Made by a program: the position numbers and the translations under genes. Below the pieces are notes generated by a model. The model had not been told where the DNA came from. It was given only the letters and a program-made list of their open reading frames with translations, and ran no database searches. Source: Cronobacter dublinensis subsp. dublinensis LMG 23823 (GTDB lineage: Bacteria > Pseudomonadota > Gammaproteobacteria > Enterobacterales > Enterobacteriaceae). From it: a DNA stretch of 64,000 nucleotides. Positions 1-7,446 of the stretch are shown here, one piece after another. The stretch lies in the NCBI RefSeq assembly GCF_001277235.1, contig NZ_CP012266.1, positions 744,001 to 808,000 on the forward strand, in the 5' to 3' direction. Every line of letters begins with the position of its first letter. Position 1 is the first letter of the stretch.

Positions 1-1494
1 CTCTCCTCCACCGCCATCGCCATGCAGGCGATGAACGAGCGTAACCTGACGGCTTCACAGATGGGGCGCAGCGCGTTCGCCGTGTTGTTGTTCCAGGATA
101 TCGCCGCCATTCCGCTGGTGGCGATGATCCCGTTGCTGGCTGCGAGCGGCGAGGCGACGACCGCCAGCGCGTTTCTGCTCTCGGCGCTGAAAGTGGTCGG
201 CGCGCTGGCGCTGGTCGTGTTACTCGGCCGTTTTGTGGCGCGCCCGGCCCTGCGCTTCGTGGCGCGATCCGGCCTGCGGGAAGTGTTCAGCGCCGTGGCG
301 CTGTTTCTGGTGTTCGGCTTCGGCCTGCTGCTGGAAGAGGCCGGGCTGTCGATGGCGATGGGCGCGTTTCTCGCGGGCGTGCTGCTGGCGAGCTCTGAAT
401 ACCGGCATGCGCTGGAGAGCGATATCGAGCCCTTTAAAGGGCTGCTGCTGGGGCTCTTTTTCATCGGTGTCGGCATGTCGATCGATTTCGGAACGCTGGT
501 GGCGCATCCGCTGCGGGTGCTGACGCTGCTGTTCGGTTTCCTGCTGATTAAAACCGTGACGCTGTGGCTGGTGGCGAAGCCGCTGAACGTGCCGGGCCGT
601 CAGCGGCGCTGGTTCGCGGTGCTGTTAGGCCAGGGGAGCGAATTCGCCTTTGTGATTTTCGGCGCGGCGCGCAGCGCAGAGGTGCTGGATGCCGAATGGG
701 CGAAGGCGCTGACGCTCGCCGTCGCGCTCTCGATGGCGGCGACGCCGCTGCTGCTGGTGCTGTTAAGCCGTCTTGAAAAAGCGGGGCAGCAGCAGGCGCG
801 CGAGGCGGACGAGATAGACGAAGAGCAGCCGCGCGTTATCATCGCGGGCTTCGGACGTTTCGGGCAGATTGCGGGCCGTTTGCTGCTCTCAAGCGGCGTC
901 AAAATGGTGGTACTCGATCACGACCCGGATCATATTGAAACCCTGCGCAAGTTCGGCATGAAAGTGTTTTATGGCGACGCCACGCGCGTGGATCTGCTGG
1001 AGTCTGCCGGGGTGGCGAAAGCCGAAGTGCTGATTAACGCCATCGACGATCCGCAGGCGAATTTACAGCTGACTGAGCTGGTGCAGACGCACTTCCCGCA
1101 GGTGCGGATCATCGCCCGCGCCCGTGATGTCGACCACTATATTCGGCTGCGTCAGGCAGGCGTCGCGCAGCCGGAGCGTGAAACGTTCGAAGGCGCGCTG
1201 CGGGTTGGGCGCATGGCGCTGGAGGAGCTTGGCATTGGCGGCTACGAAGCGCGCGAGCGCGCCGACCTGTTCCGCTGTTATAACCAGCAAATGGTCGATG
1301 AGATGGCCGACGGCGATAACGACACGACGGCGCGCGCGGCGACCTTCAGGCGCACCAGCGCGATGCTGACGGAGATTATCAGCGAAGACCGCGCGCATCT
1401 GTCGCTTATCCAGCGTCACGGCTGGCAGGGCACGCAGGAGGGCAAGCACACCGGCGACGACGCCGATGAACCGGCCATAAAACCGCAGCCATAA
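1..1494 (+). CDS. kefC: Glutathione-regulated K+/H+ antiporter KefC (3' part, 5' end outside window)
   Basis: Inner-membrane potassium efflux antiporter of the CPA2 family, gated by glutathione and opened by glutathione-electrophile adducts. The reading frame is open from base 1, so the N-terminal membrane helices are missing; the first in-window Met (base 22) is internal (SSTAIAMQAMNERN context). What remains has several hydrophobic helices, then from about base 825 a cytosolic RCK/KTN Rossmann domain beginning VIIAGFGRFGQIAGR with the dinucleotide-binding GxGxxG pattern. The C-terminal tail is hydrophilic, as in KefC. KefB is a paralogue, but the position immediately before folA supports KefC. 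Its usual partner kefF would lie upstream, outside the window. A strong hairpin follows the stop. Confidence 0.93.
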   Translation, partial: LSSTAIAMQAMNERNLTASQMGRSAFAVLLFQDIAAIPLVAMIPLLAASGEATTASAFLLSALKVVGALALVVLLGRFVARPALRFVARSGLREVFSAVALFLVFGFGLLLEEAGLSMAMGAFLAGVLLASSEYRHALESDIEPFKGLLLGLFFIGVGMSIDFGTLVAHPLRVLTLLFGFLLIKTVTLWLVAKPLNVPGRQRRWFAVLLGQGSEFAFVIFGAARSAEVLDAEWAKALTLAVALSMAATPLLLVLLSRLEKAGQQQAREADEIDEEQPRVIIAGFGRFGQIAGRLLLSSGVKMVVLDHDPDHIETLRKFGMKVFYGDATRVDLLESAGVAKAEVLINAIDDPQANLQLTELVQTHFPQVRIIARARDVDHYIRLRQAGVAQPERETFEGALRVGRMALEELGIGGYEARERADLFRCYNQQMVDEMADGDNDTTARAATFRRTSAMLTEIISEDRAHLSLIQRHGWQGTQEGKHTGDDADEPAIKPQP

Positions 1495-1523
1495 AAAACG
1501 CCCCGTCAGGGGCGTTTTCTTTT
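1495..1523. terminator. Bidirectional rho-independent terminator between kefC and the LysE-type gene
   Basis: Perfect stem AAAACGCCCC / GGGGCGTTTT with a GTCA loop, flanked by A-runs on one side and T-runs on the other, so it can stop both convergent transcripts. Confidence 0.85.
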
Positions 1524-1542
1524 CATACGGGGCGAGCGCGGG

Positions 1543-2157
1543 TTAACTGAGCGCCACCTTGATCCCGAGCGCCAGCAGCATGCCGCCCAGCAGTTTATCG
1601 ATAACTTTCTGCGCTTTGGTGAGGCCGCGGCGCACCGGCGCGCTCTGGATAAGCCACACCAGCAGCGGCCACCAGACCAGCGTCAGCGCGACGATAATGC
1701 CCGCGTACCAGAGCTTTTCCATCATGCCGGAATTGACGTTCAGCACCTGAGTAAACATCGCCAGGAAAAACAGCGTGGCTTTCGGGTTCAGCAGGTTGCA
1801 AAGATAGCCCTGGAGAAACGCTTTTTTAAGCGAGGTGGATTCCTGCGCCACGCCGTCCAGCGCCAGGCTGGTGGTGCCGCGGGCCAGCAGCGCGTTGACA
1901 CCAAGCCAGACCAGATACGCCGCGCCGACATACTTCAGGGCGCCGAAAAGCCAGGGTGTCGTGGTAATCACCACCGCAATACCCGCCACACAGTAGGTCA
2001 TATGCGTGATGACGCCGGCGATCACGCCCGCCGCCGTCATCATCGCCGCGCTGCGGGGATAGCGCGCGGCGTTTTTGATAACCAGAAAGAAGTCGGGGCC
2101 CGGCGAGAGCATGCCCAGCGCCGCAATGGTGGCAACAAAAAGAGTGGTTTCCAGCAT
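1543..2157 (-). CDS. LysE/RhtB-family amino-acid exporter
   Basis: Predicted inner-membrane exporter of amino acids or derivatives, about 204 residues and the usual family length. It has the family N-terminal signature LSPGPDFFLVIKNAARYPRS (residues about 16-36) and about six hydrophobic segments. I chose the ATG at 2157, preceded by GAGG at a 7-base spacing, over an in-frame TTG two codons upstream (2163). It faces kefC tail to tail and is divergent from folA. E. coli K-12 has no gene at this place, so this is a lineage-specific insertion or retention between two core genes. The substrate (threonine, homoserine, lysine or other) cannot be told from sequence alone. Confidence 0.88.
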   Translation of the reverse strand: MLETTLFVATIAALGMLSPGPDFFLVIKNAARYPRSAAMMTAAGVIAGVITHMTYCVAGIAVVITTTPWLFGALKYVGAAYLVWLGVNALLARGTTSLALDGVAQESTSLKKAFLQGYLCNLLNPKATLFFLAMFTQVLNVNSGMMEKLWYAGIIVALTLVWWPLLVWLIQSAPVRRGLTKAQKVIDKLLGGMLLALGIKVALS

Positions 2158-2409
2158 GGTCAATCCTCACATCAGCGAGCGCGCACTATAAAGCATTCGG
2201 CCTGTTTTGGCATCTGCGTCAGCGGGCTTTACGGGGGTGTAAAGACGAAGCGCGTGTGGTTTCAAACAGATAACACACAGGCGGCAACGTGCGCATCGTG
2301 CACCGCACAGCAGAACGAAAAAAATTCTCCGCCTGGTTCAGGTCGCCAGTCGACTAAAGATTGCGCTTTCCGTATAGTGGCGGCAATTTTTTACACTGGG
2401 AAATTATCA
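2158..2409. other. Intergenic region between divergent LysE-type gene and folA
   Basis: About 250 bases with no convincing gene. A TATAGT hexamer at 2373-2378 is a plausible folA -10 element; I cannot see a good -35. A short inverted repeat CTTTAC/GTAAAG with a GGGGGT loop lies near 2229-2246 and has no assigned role. Confidence 0.5.
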
Positions 2410-2889
2410 ATGATCAGTCTGATTGCGGCCTTAGCGGTGGATCGCGTAATTGGTATGGAAAACGCCATGCCGTGGGACCTCCCTGCCGATCTCGCCTGGT
2501 TTAAACGTAACACGCTTAACAAACCGGTTATCATGGGGCGTCTGACCTGGGAGTCGATCGGTCGTCCGCTGCCGGGGCGTAAAAACATCGTGCTCAGCAG
2601 CCGTCCTGGCGATGACGATCGCGTGGTGTGGGTGCGTTCCGTGGAAGAGGCGCTGCAGGCCTGCGGCGATGCCGAAGAAGTGATGGTCATCGGCGGCGGT
2701 CGCGTTTACGAGCAGTTCCTGCCGCGCGCGCAGCGTCTTTATCTCACCCATATCGATGCGGAAGTGGAAGGCGATACCCATTTCCCGGATTACGAGCCGG
2801 ACGAGTGGCAGTCGGTATTTAGCGAGTTTCATGACGCCGACGAGAAAAACTCGCACAGCTATTGTTTCGAGATCCTCGAGCGCCGTTAA
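2410..2889 (+). CDS. folA: Dihydrofolate reductase
   Basis: Reduces dihydrofolate to tetrahydrofolate with NADPH in the cytosol and is the trimethoprim target. The product is 159 residues, as in E. coli. It begins MISLIAALAVDRVIGMENAMPW; the active-site Asp is in PWDLPADLAWF (about residue 27) and the NADPH-binding VIGGGRVYEQF stretch is near residue 94. The frame stays open far upstream (to 2002), but similarity starts only at this ATG and a promoter-like TATAGT lies at 2373-2378, so the longer start is rejected. It stands alone, divergent from the LysE-type gene, with its own terminator. Confidence 0.98.
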   Translation: MISLIAALAVDRVIGMENAMPWDLPADLAWFKRNTLNKPVIMGRLTWESIGRPLPGRKNIVLSSRPGDDDRVVWVRSVEEALQACGDAEEVMVIGGGRVYEQFLPRAQRLYLTHIDAEVEGDTHFPDYEPDEWQSVFSEFHDADEKNSHSYCFEILERR

Positions 2890-2915
2890 GCCGCATTCAG
2901 GCAACGGTGGGACTG

Positions 2916-2950
2916 AAAAAGCGGAGGCGCATGGCGTGTCCGCTTTTTTT
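2916..2950. terminator. Terminator downstream of folA
   Basis: Inverted repeat AAAAGCGGA / TCCGCTTTT with a 13-base loop followed by a T-run; the A-run at the other side could also serve the convergent apaH transcript. Confidence 0.75.
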
Positions 2951-2966
2951 ATGGGGCTGCGACGGC

Positions 2967-3041
2967 GAGGGCGCTTCGCTTACCTGCCCTGGGTTAAAGG
3001 TAGCGTTGGAATGTAGGGTGGATAAGCGAAGCGCATCCACC
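2967..3041. repeat. REP/BIME-like inverted repeat pair
   Basis: Two inverted copies of a roughly 23-base motif: GGCGCTTCGCTTACCTGCCC (2970-2989) and, reversed, AGGGTGGATAAGCGAAGCGC (3016-3035). The second copy also folds on itself (GGTGGAT / ATCCACC). This motif resembles intergenic palindromic repeats common in enterobacteria. It lies between the folA terminator and the 3' end of apaH. Confidence 0.6.
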
Positions 3042-3057
3042 TTTTACAGAAAAACAA

Positions 3058-3909
3058 TCAGGACGCGACGGCTGCTTTATCGTCGTCGCTGTCGGTCTGG
3101 CGGTTGGAGTGCTGGGTGAAAACGGCTTTATCTTCCCAGCGCAGGCAGGTGAGGGTGCCACCCCAGCAGCAGCCGGTATCCAGCCCGTAGATGTTTTCCG
3201 GCGTGCCTTTGCCTTCAAGCGACGCCCAGTGCCCGAACACAATCGCATACTCGTCGGCGACCGGACCGGGAATGGCGAACCACGGCTTCAGCGGCGCAGG
3301 CGCGCTTTCCGGGCTCTCCTTGCAGTACATATCCAGCTGGCCGTTCGGGAAGCAGTAACGCATGCGCGTAAAGGCATTGGTGATAAAACGCAGGCGGGCG
3401 AGGCCGGTCAGCTCAGGCGACCAGTTGTTTGGCATATCGCCATACATCGCGTCCAGAAACAGCGGGTAGCTGTCGCTTGAGAGTACCGCTTCGACATCGC
3501 GCGCGCAGGCCTGCGCGGTGGCGAGATCCCACTGCGGCGTGATGCCCGCATGGGCCATCACCAGCTTTTTCTCTTCATCCACCTGCAACAGCGGCTGACG
3601 GCGCAGCCAGTTGATAAGCTCGTCAGCGTCCGGCGCTTCCAGCAGCGGCGTGACCCTGTCCTTCGGCTTATTACGGCTGATGCCCGCGAAAACGGCCAGC
3701 AGATGCAGATCGTGGTTGCCCAGCACCAGGCGCACGGCATCGCCCAATGAGCGCACATAGCGCAGCACTTCCAGCGAGCCGGGGCCGCGGGCCACCAGAT
3801 CGCCGGTCAGCCACAGCGTATCTTTACCAGGCGTGAATTCGACCTGCTGTAACAGCGCGACCAGTTCATCGTAGCAACCATGAACGTCGCCAATGAGATA
3901 TGTAGACAT
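3058..3909 (-). CDS. apaH: Bis(5'-nucleosyl)-tetraphosphatase, symmetrical (Ap4A hydrolase)
   Basis: Hydrolyses Ap4A to two ADP; also known in E. coli to remove Np4 caps from RNA. It is a metallophosphoesterase with the expected motifs: GDVHGC at residues 7-12, GDLVARGPGS near 36-45 and GNHDLH near 62-67. I chose the start at MSTYLIGDVHGC (3909) because family members start here; the frame is open 17 codons further up. The product is 283 residues (E. coli 280), with a divergent C-terminal tail. It is the last gene of the lptD-surA-pdxA-rsmA-apaG-apaH operon, starting 4 bases after apaG ends. Confidence 0.97.
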   Translation of the reverse strand: MSTYLIGDVHGCYDELVALLQQVEFTPGKDTLWLTGDLVARGPGSLEVLRYVRSLGDAVRLVLGNHDLHLLAVFAGISRNKPKDRVTPLLEAPDADELINWLRRQPLLQVDEEKKLVMAHAGITPQWDLATAQACARDVEAVLSSDSYPLFLDAMYGDMPNNWSPELTGLARLRFITNAFTRMRYCFPNGQLDMYCKESPESAPAPLKPWFAIPGPVADEYAIVFGHWASLEGKGTPENIYGLDTGCCWGGTLTCLRWEDKAVFTQHSNRQTDSDDDKAAVAS

Positions 3910-3913
3910 CGTA

Positions 3914-4291
3914 TCAGTGAATAAGTGTGGGAATGGCGAGGCGGAAAACCGGGATATCAAGGCGGAAGCCGTTGCCCTGGTCGTCTACCATCTCATAATG
4001 GCCCTGCATGGTGCCGAACGGCGTTTCAATAACCGCGCCGCTGGTGTACTGATATTCGCCGCCAGGCTGGATATGAGGCTGAACCCCAACCACGCCTTCA
4101 CCCTGAACTTCGGTCTCTTTACCGTTGCCGTTGGTGATAAGCCAGTAGCGGCCCAGCAGCTGAACAGGCGTTCGCCCCAGATTGCGGACGGTGACGGTAT
4201 AGGCAAAGACGAAACGCTCATCCTCGGGAGAAGACTGAGCCTCGATATAAACGCTCTGTACCTGTACGCAAACGCGGGGTGAATCAACCAT
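3914..4291 (-). CDS. apaG: ApaG protein (Co2+/Mg2+ efflux-associated, DUF525)
   Basis: Small 125-residue beta-sandwich protein of the ApaG/DUF525 family, same length as in E. coli. It carries the conserved core RNLGRTPVQLLGRYWLITNG and the GEGVVGVQP stretch. The fold is fibronectin-III-like and no enzymatic residues are evident; the biochemical role is not firmly known, although mutants elsewhere affect cobalt resistance. It lies between rsmA (2-base gap) and apaH in one operon. Confidence 0.96.
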   Translation of the reverse strand: MVDSPRVCVQVQSVYIEAQSSPEDERFVFAYTVTVRNLGRTPVQLLGRYWLITNGNGKETEVQGEGVVGVQPHIQPGGEYQYTSGAVIETPFGTMQGHYEMVDDQGNGFRLDIPVFRLAIPTLIH

Positions 4292-4293
4292 GT

Positions 4294-5115
4294 TTAGCTC
4301 TCCTTCGAGGGCGGATTATCAGCTAAATAGTTCGCCATCTGGCAGTACTGCGCAACAGAAATATTCTCCGCGCGCATGGCCGGATCGATGCCGAGCGACG
4401 TCAGCACTTCCGGGCTGAACACATTGCCGAGGCTGTTGCGGATCGTTTTACGACGCTGGTTAAACGCTTCGGTGGTGAGGCGGCTTAACAGACGCAGCTC
4501 TTTCACCGGGTTCGGCGGCGTGGCGTGAGGCACAAGGCGCACCACGGCGGAATCGACTTTAGGCGGCGGCGTAAAGGCGGTCGGCGGCACTTCGAGCACC
4601 GGGATCACCTGACAGAAATATTGCGCCATCACGCTTAAGCGACCATACGCTTTACTGTTCGGACCGGCAACCAGACGGTTGACCACTTCTTTTTGCAGCA
4701 TGAAGTGCATGTCGGCAATCGCATCAGTATAGCTAAACAGGTGGAACATCAGCGGCGTGGAGATGTTATACGGCAGGTTGCCGAACACGCGCAGCGGTTG
4801 CCCCATTTTCTCGGCGAGTTCGCCGAAATTCATGGTCATGGCGTCCTGCTGATAGATAGTCAGCTTCGGGCCGAGGAACGGATGGGTTTGCAGACGCGCG
4901 GCGAGATCGCGGTCCAGCTCGATAACGGTAAGCTGGTCGAGGCGTTCGCCCACCGGCTCGGTTAACGCCGCCAGACCTGGGCCGATTTCAACCATCGCCT
5001 GGCCTTTCTGCGGGTTAATCGCCGAGACGATACTGTCGATCACAAACTGATCGTTAAGGAAGTTTTGCCCGAAGCGTTTGCGGGCTAAATGGCCCTGATG
5101 GACTCGATTATTCAT
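4294..5115 (-). CDS. rsmA: 16S rRNA m6(2)A1518/A1519 dimethyltransferase (KsgA)
   Basis: Dimethylates two adjacent adenosines in the 3'-terminal hairpin of 16S rRNA using S-adenosylmethionine, a late checkpoint in 30S assembly; its loss gives kasugamycin resistance. The 273-residue product shows the SAM motif EIGPGLA at residues 43-49, the acidic ELDRD motif near 66-70 and the catalytic NLPY motif at 113-116. The N-terminus HLARKRFGQNFLND is typical. Its ATG overlaps the pdxA stop by 4 bases (ATGA), suggesting translational coupling. Confidence 0.98.
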   Translation of the reverse strand: MNNRVHQGHLARKRFGQNFLNDQFVIDSIVSAINPQKGQAMVEIGPGLAALTEPVGERLDQLTVIELDRDLAARLQTHPFLGPKLTIYQQDAMTMNFGELAEKMGQPLRVFGNLPYNISTPLMFHLFSYTDAIADMHFMLQKEVVNRLVAGPNSKAYGRLSVMAQYFCQVIPVLEVPPTAFTPPPKVDSAVVRLVPHATPPNPVKELRLLSRLTTEAFNQRRKTIRNSLGNVFSPEVLTSLGIDPAMRAENISVAQYCQMANYLADNPPSKES

Positions 5116-6107
5116 TGATTCTTACTGTTCGTAACCATGCTGATGGCGAGATTAAGCGCCGTAATAAAACTGCCGACGCTGGCATTTCCTGATCCTGCCA
5201 GCTCCAGCGCGGTGCCGTGATCGACCGACGTGCGGATAAAAGGCAGGCCGAGCGTAATGTTCACCGCGCGGCCAAATCCCTGGTATTTTAGCACGGGCAG
5301 ACCCTGATCGTGGTACATCGCCAGCACAGCATCGGCGTTTTCGAGGTATTTGGGCTGGAAAAGCGTGTCGGCCGGTAGCGGGCCGGTCAGATGCATCCCG
5401 CGCGCGCGCATCTCTTCCAGCACCGGGATTATCGTGTCGATCTCCTCGGTGCCCATATGACCGCCTTCGCCCGCGTGCGGGTTCAGGCCGCAGACCAGCA
5501 CATGCGGCTGCGCGATGCCGAACTTGCTTTGCAGGTCGTGGTGCAACGTGGTGAGGATATGGCGCAGCAGATCCGGCGTGATGGCCTCCGCCACCGCTTT
5601 CAGCGGCAGATGCGTAGTCACCAGCGCCACGCGTAGCGCTTCGGTGGCGAGCATCATGACCACTTTCTCGCTACCCGAGCGCGCTTCAAAAAACTCGGTA
5701 TGCCCGGTAAACGGGATGCCCGCGTCGTTGATAATGCCTTTGTGTACCGGCCCGGTCACCAGCGCGTCGAATTCGCCGCTAAGGCAGCCATCGCAGGCGC
5801 GCGCCAGCGTTTCGACGACATAAATGCCGTTAGCCGCCTCCAGCGTGCCGGGAACGACAGGCGCCTGTAAGGTGACGGGCAGGAGAGTGAGCGTGCCCGC
5901 CGGTTGTGGGCAGGCGGGGGCGTCGGAAGAGAAGGGCAATAGCGTGAGCGGTAACTGGAGCTGCGCCGCCCGGGCTGTGAGCAGCGTCGGGTCGGCGCAA
6001 ACCACCAGTTGCGCAGGCCAGGCGTGCTGGGCAAGCGCAACAACCAGATCGGGGCCAATCCCGGCGGGCTCGCCGGGGGTAATGACCACTCGTGGCGTTT
6101 TTACCAT
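5112..6107 (-). CDS. pdxA: 4-hydroxythreonine-4-phosphate dehydrogenase
   Basis: NAD-dependent oxidation of 4-phosphohydroxy-L-threonine in pyridoxal 5'-phosphate synthesis. The 331-residue product (E. coli 329) starts MVKTPRVVITPGEPAGIGPD. Metal-binding histidines lie in FTGHTEF, GLNPHAGEGG and MYHDQGLP, the three positions expected for the family. It overlaps surA by one base (TAATG) and rsmA by four, so it is translated within the surA-pdxA-rsmA block. Confidence 0.98.
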   Translation of the reverse strand: MVKTPRVVITPGEPAGIGPDLVVALAQHAWPAQLVVCADPTLLTARAAQLQLPLTLLPFSSDAPACPQPAGTLTLLPVTLQAPVVPGTLEAANGIYVVETLARACDGCLSGEFDALVTGPVHKGIINDAGIPFTGHTEFFEARSGSEKVVMMLATEALRVALVTTHLPLKAVAEAITPDLLRHILTTLHHDLQSKFGIAQPHVLVCGLNPHAGEGGHMGTEEIDTIIPVLEEMRARGMHLTGPLPADTLFQPKYLENADAVLAMYHDQGLPVLKYQGFGRAVNITLGLPFIRTSVDHGTALELAGSGNASVGSFITALNLAISMVTNSKNQ

Positions 6108-7393
6108 TAGTTGCTCAGAATTTTCACGTAAGCGCTGGCGCGTTGTTCCTGCATCCAGGTGGCAACTTCTTCGGAGAATTTGCGGTTAAACAGCATCCGG
6201 TAGGCGCGATCTTTCTGCGCGGCATCGGTGCGGTCAGATTTACGGGTATCCATCAGCTCAATCAGGTGCCAGCCGAAGGAGGAGTGCACCGGCGTGCTCA
6301 TCTGGCCTTTGCTGAGGTTCATCAGCGCATCGCGGAAGGCCGGATCGTAAACGTCCGCTGCTGCCCAGCCCAGATCGCCGCCCTGGTTAGCGGAGCCCGG
6401 ATCCTGCGAGAACTCGCGCGCGGCCTGAGCAAAGGTGGTTTTCCCGCTCTTAATGTCTGCGGCGATCTCTTCAAGCTTCAGACGCGCCTGCTGATCGGTC
6501 ATGATCGGCGACGGCTTCAGCAGAATGTGGCGCGCGTGAACTTCTGTCACTGACACGGTCTGAGACTGGCCGCGCAGATCGTTAACTTTAATGATATGGA
6601 AGCCGACGCCGGAGCGGATCGGGCCAATTACGTCGCCTTTCTTCGCGGTGCTCAGCGCCTGAGCGAAGACGGAAGGCAGCTCCTGAATACGTCCCCAGCC
6701 CATCTGGCCGCCTTTCAGCGCCTGCTGGTCAGCGGAATAAGTAATCGCCAGTTTGCCGAAATCGCCGCCGTTACGCGCCTGATCGATAATTGAACGCGCC
6801 TGGGCTTCCGCTTCGCTCACCTGATCGGCGGTCGGGTTTTCCGGCAGCGGGATCAGAATGTGGCTCAGGTTCAGCTCGGTGCTGGCGTCGTTCTGGTTGC
6901 CAACCTGTTCGGCCAGCGTTTCCACTTCCTGGGGCAGGATAGTGACGCGACGACGCACTTCGTTATTACGCACTTCAGAGATGATCATCTCTTTGCGGAT
7001 CTGCGCGCGATAGGTGTTGTAGTTCAGGCCATCGTAGGCCAGACGGCTACGCATCTGATCGAGCGACATATTGTTTTGTTTGGCGATATTGGCGATGGCC
7101 TGATCGAGCTGCTCATCGCTGACTTTCACGCCCATTTTCTGACCCATCTGCAACATAATCTGATCCATGATCAGACGTTCGAGGATCTGATGACGCAGCG
7201 TGCTGTCGTCCGGGAGCTGCTGGCCCGCCTGGTTTGCATTAAGCTTTACCGACTGCATAAGGCCATCAACGTCACTTTCCAGTACCACGCCGTTGTTCAC
7301 GACGGCTGCAACTTTATCGACAACCTGCGGAGCAGCGAAGCTGGTATTCACCACCAGGGTGATACCGAGAAGCAGCGTTTTCCAGTTCTTCAT
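6107..7393 (-). CDS. surA: Periplasmic chaperone and peptidyl-prolyl isomerase SurA
   Basis: Escorts unfolded outer-membrane porins and LptD across the periplasm. The 428-residue product has a Sec signal peptide (residues 1-20, ending NTSFA before APQVVDK), an N-terminal chaperone module with the FLERLIMDQI-like helix region, and two parvulin domains (about 171-272 and 282-381, the second starting EVHARHILLKPSPI). Length and layout equal E. coli SurA. It follows lptD, its own client, in the operon. Confidence 0.98.
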   Translation of the reverse strand: MKNWKTLLLGITLVVNTSFAAPQVVDKVAAVVNNGVVLESDVDGLMQSVKLNANQAGQQLPDDSTLRHQILERLIMDQIMLQMGQKMGVKVSDEQLDQAIANIAKQNNMSLDQMRSRLAYDGLNYNTYRAQIRKEMIISEVRNNEVRRRVTILPQEVETLAEQVGNQNDASTELNLSHILIPLPENPTADQVSEAEAQARSIIDQARNGGDFGKLAITYSADQQALKGGQMGWGRIQELPSVFAQALSTAKKGDVIGPIRSGVGFHIIKVNDLRGQSQTVSVTEVHARHILLKPSPIMTDQQARLKLEEIAADIKSGKTTFAQAAREFSQDPGSANQGGDLGWAAADVYDPAFRDALMNLSKGQMSTPVHSSFGWHLIELMDTRKSDRTDAAQKDRAYRMLFNRKFSEEVATWMQEQRASAYVKILSN

Positions 7394-7446
7394 ACCTTTT
7401 CCATTTCGTTTAACCGCAAAGCGGAGAATGTGTCAAAACCTGAGCA

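Noticed and set aside
2002..2409. Upstream extension of the folA frame
   Set aside because: Similarity to dihydrofolate reductase begins only at 2410, and the extension runs through the likely promoter and into the divergent gene.
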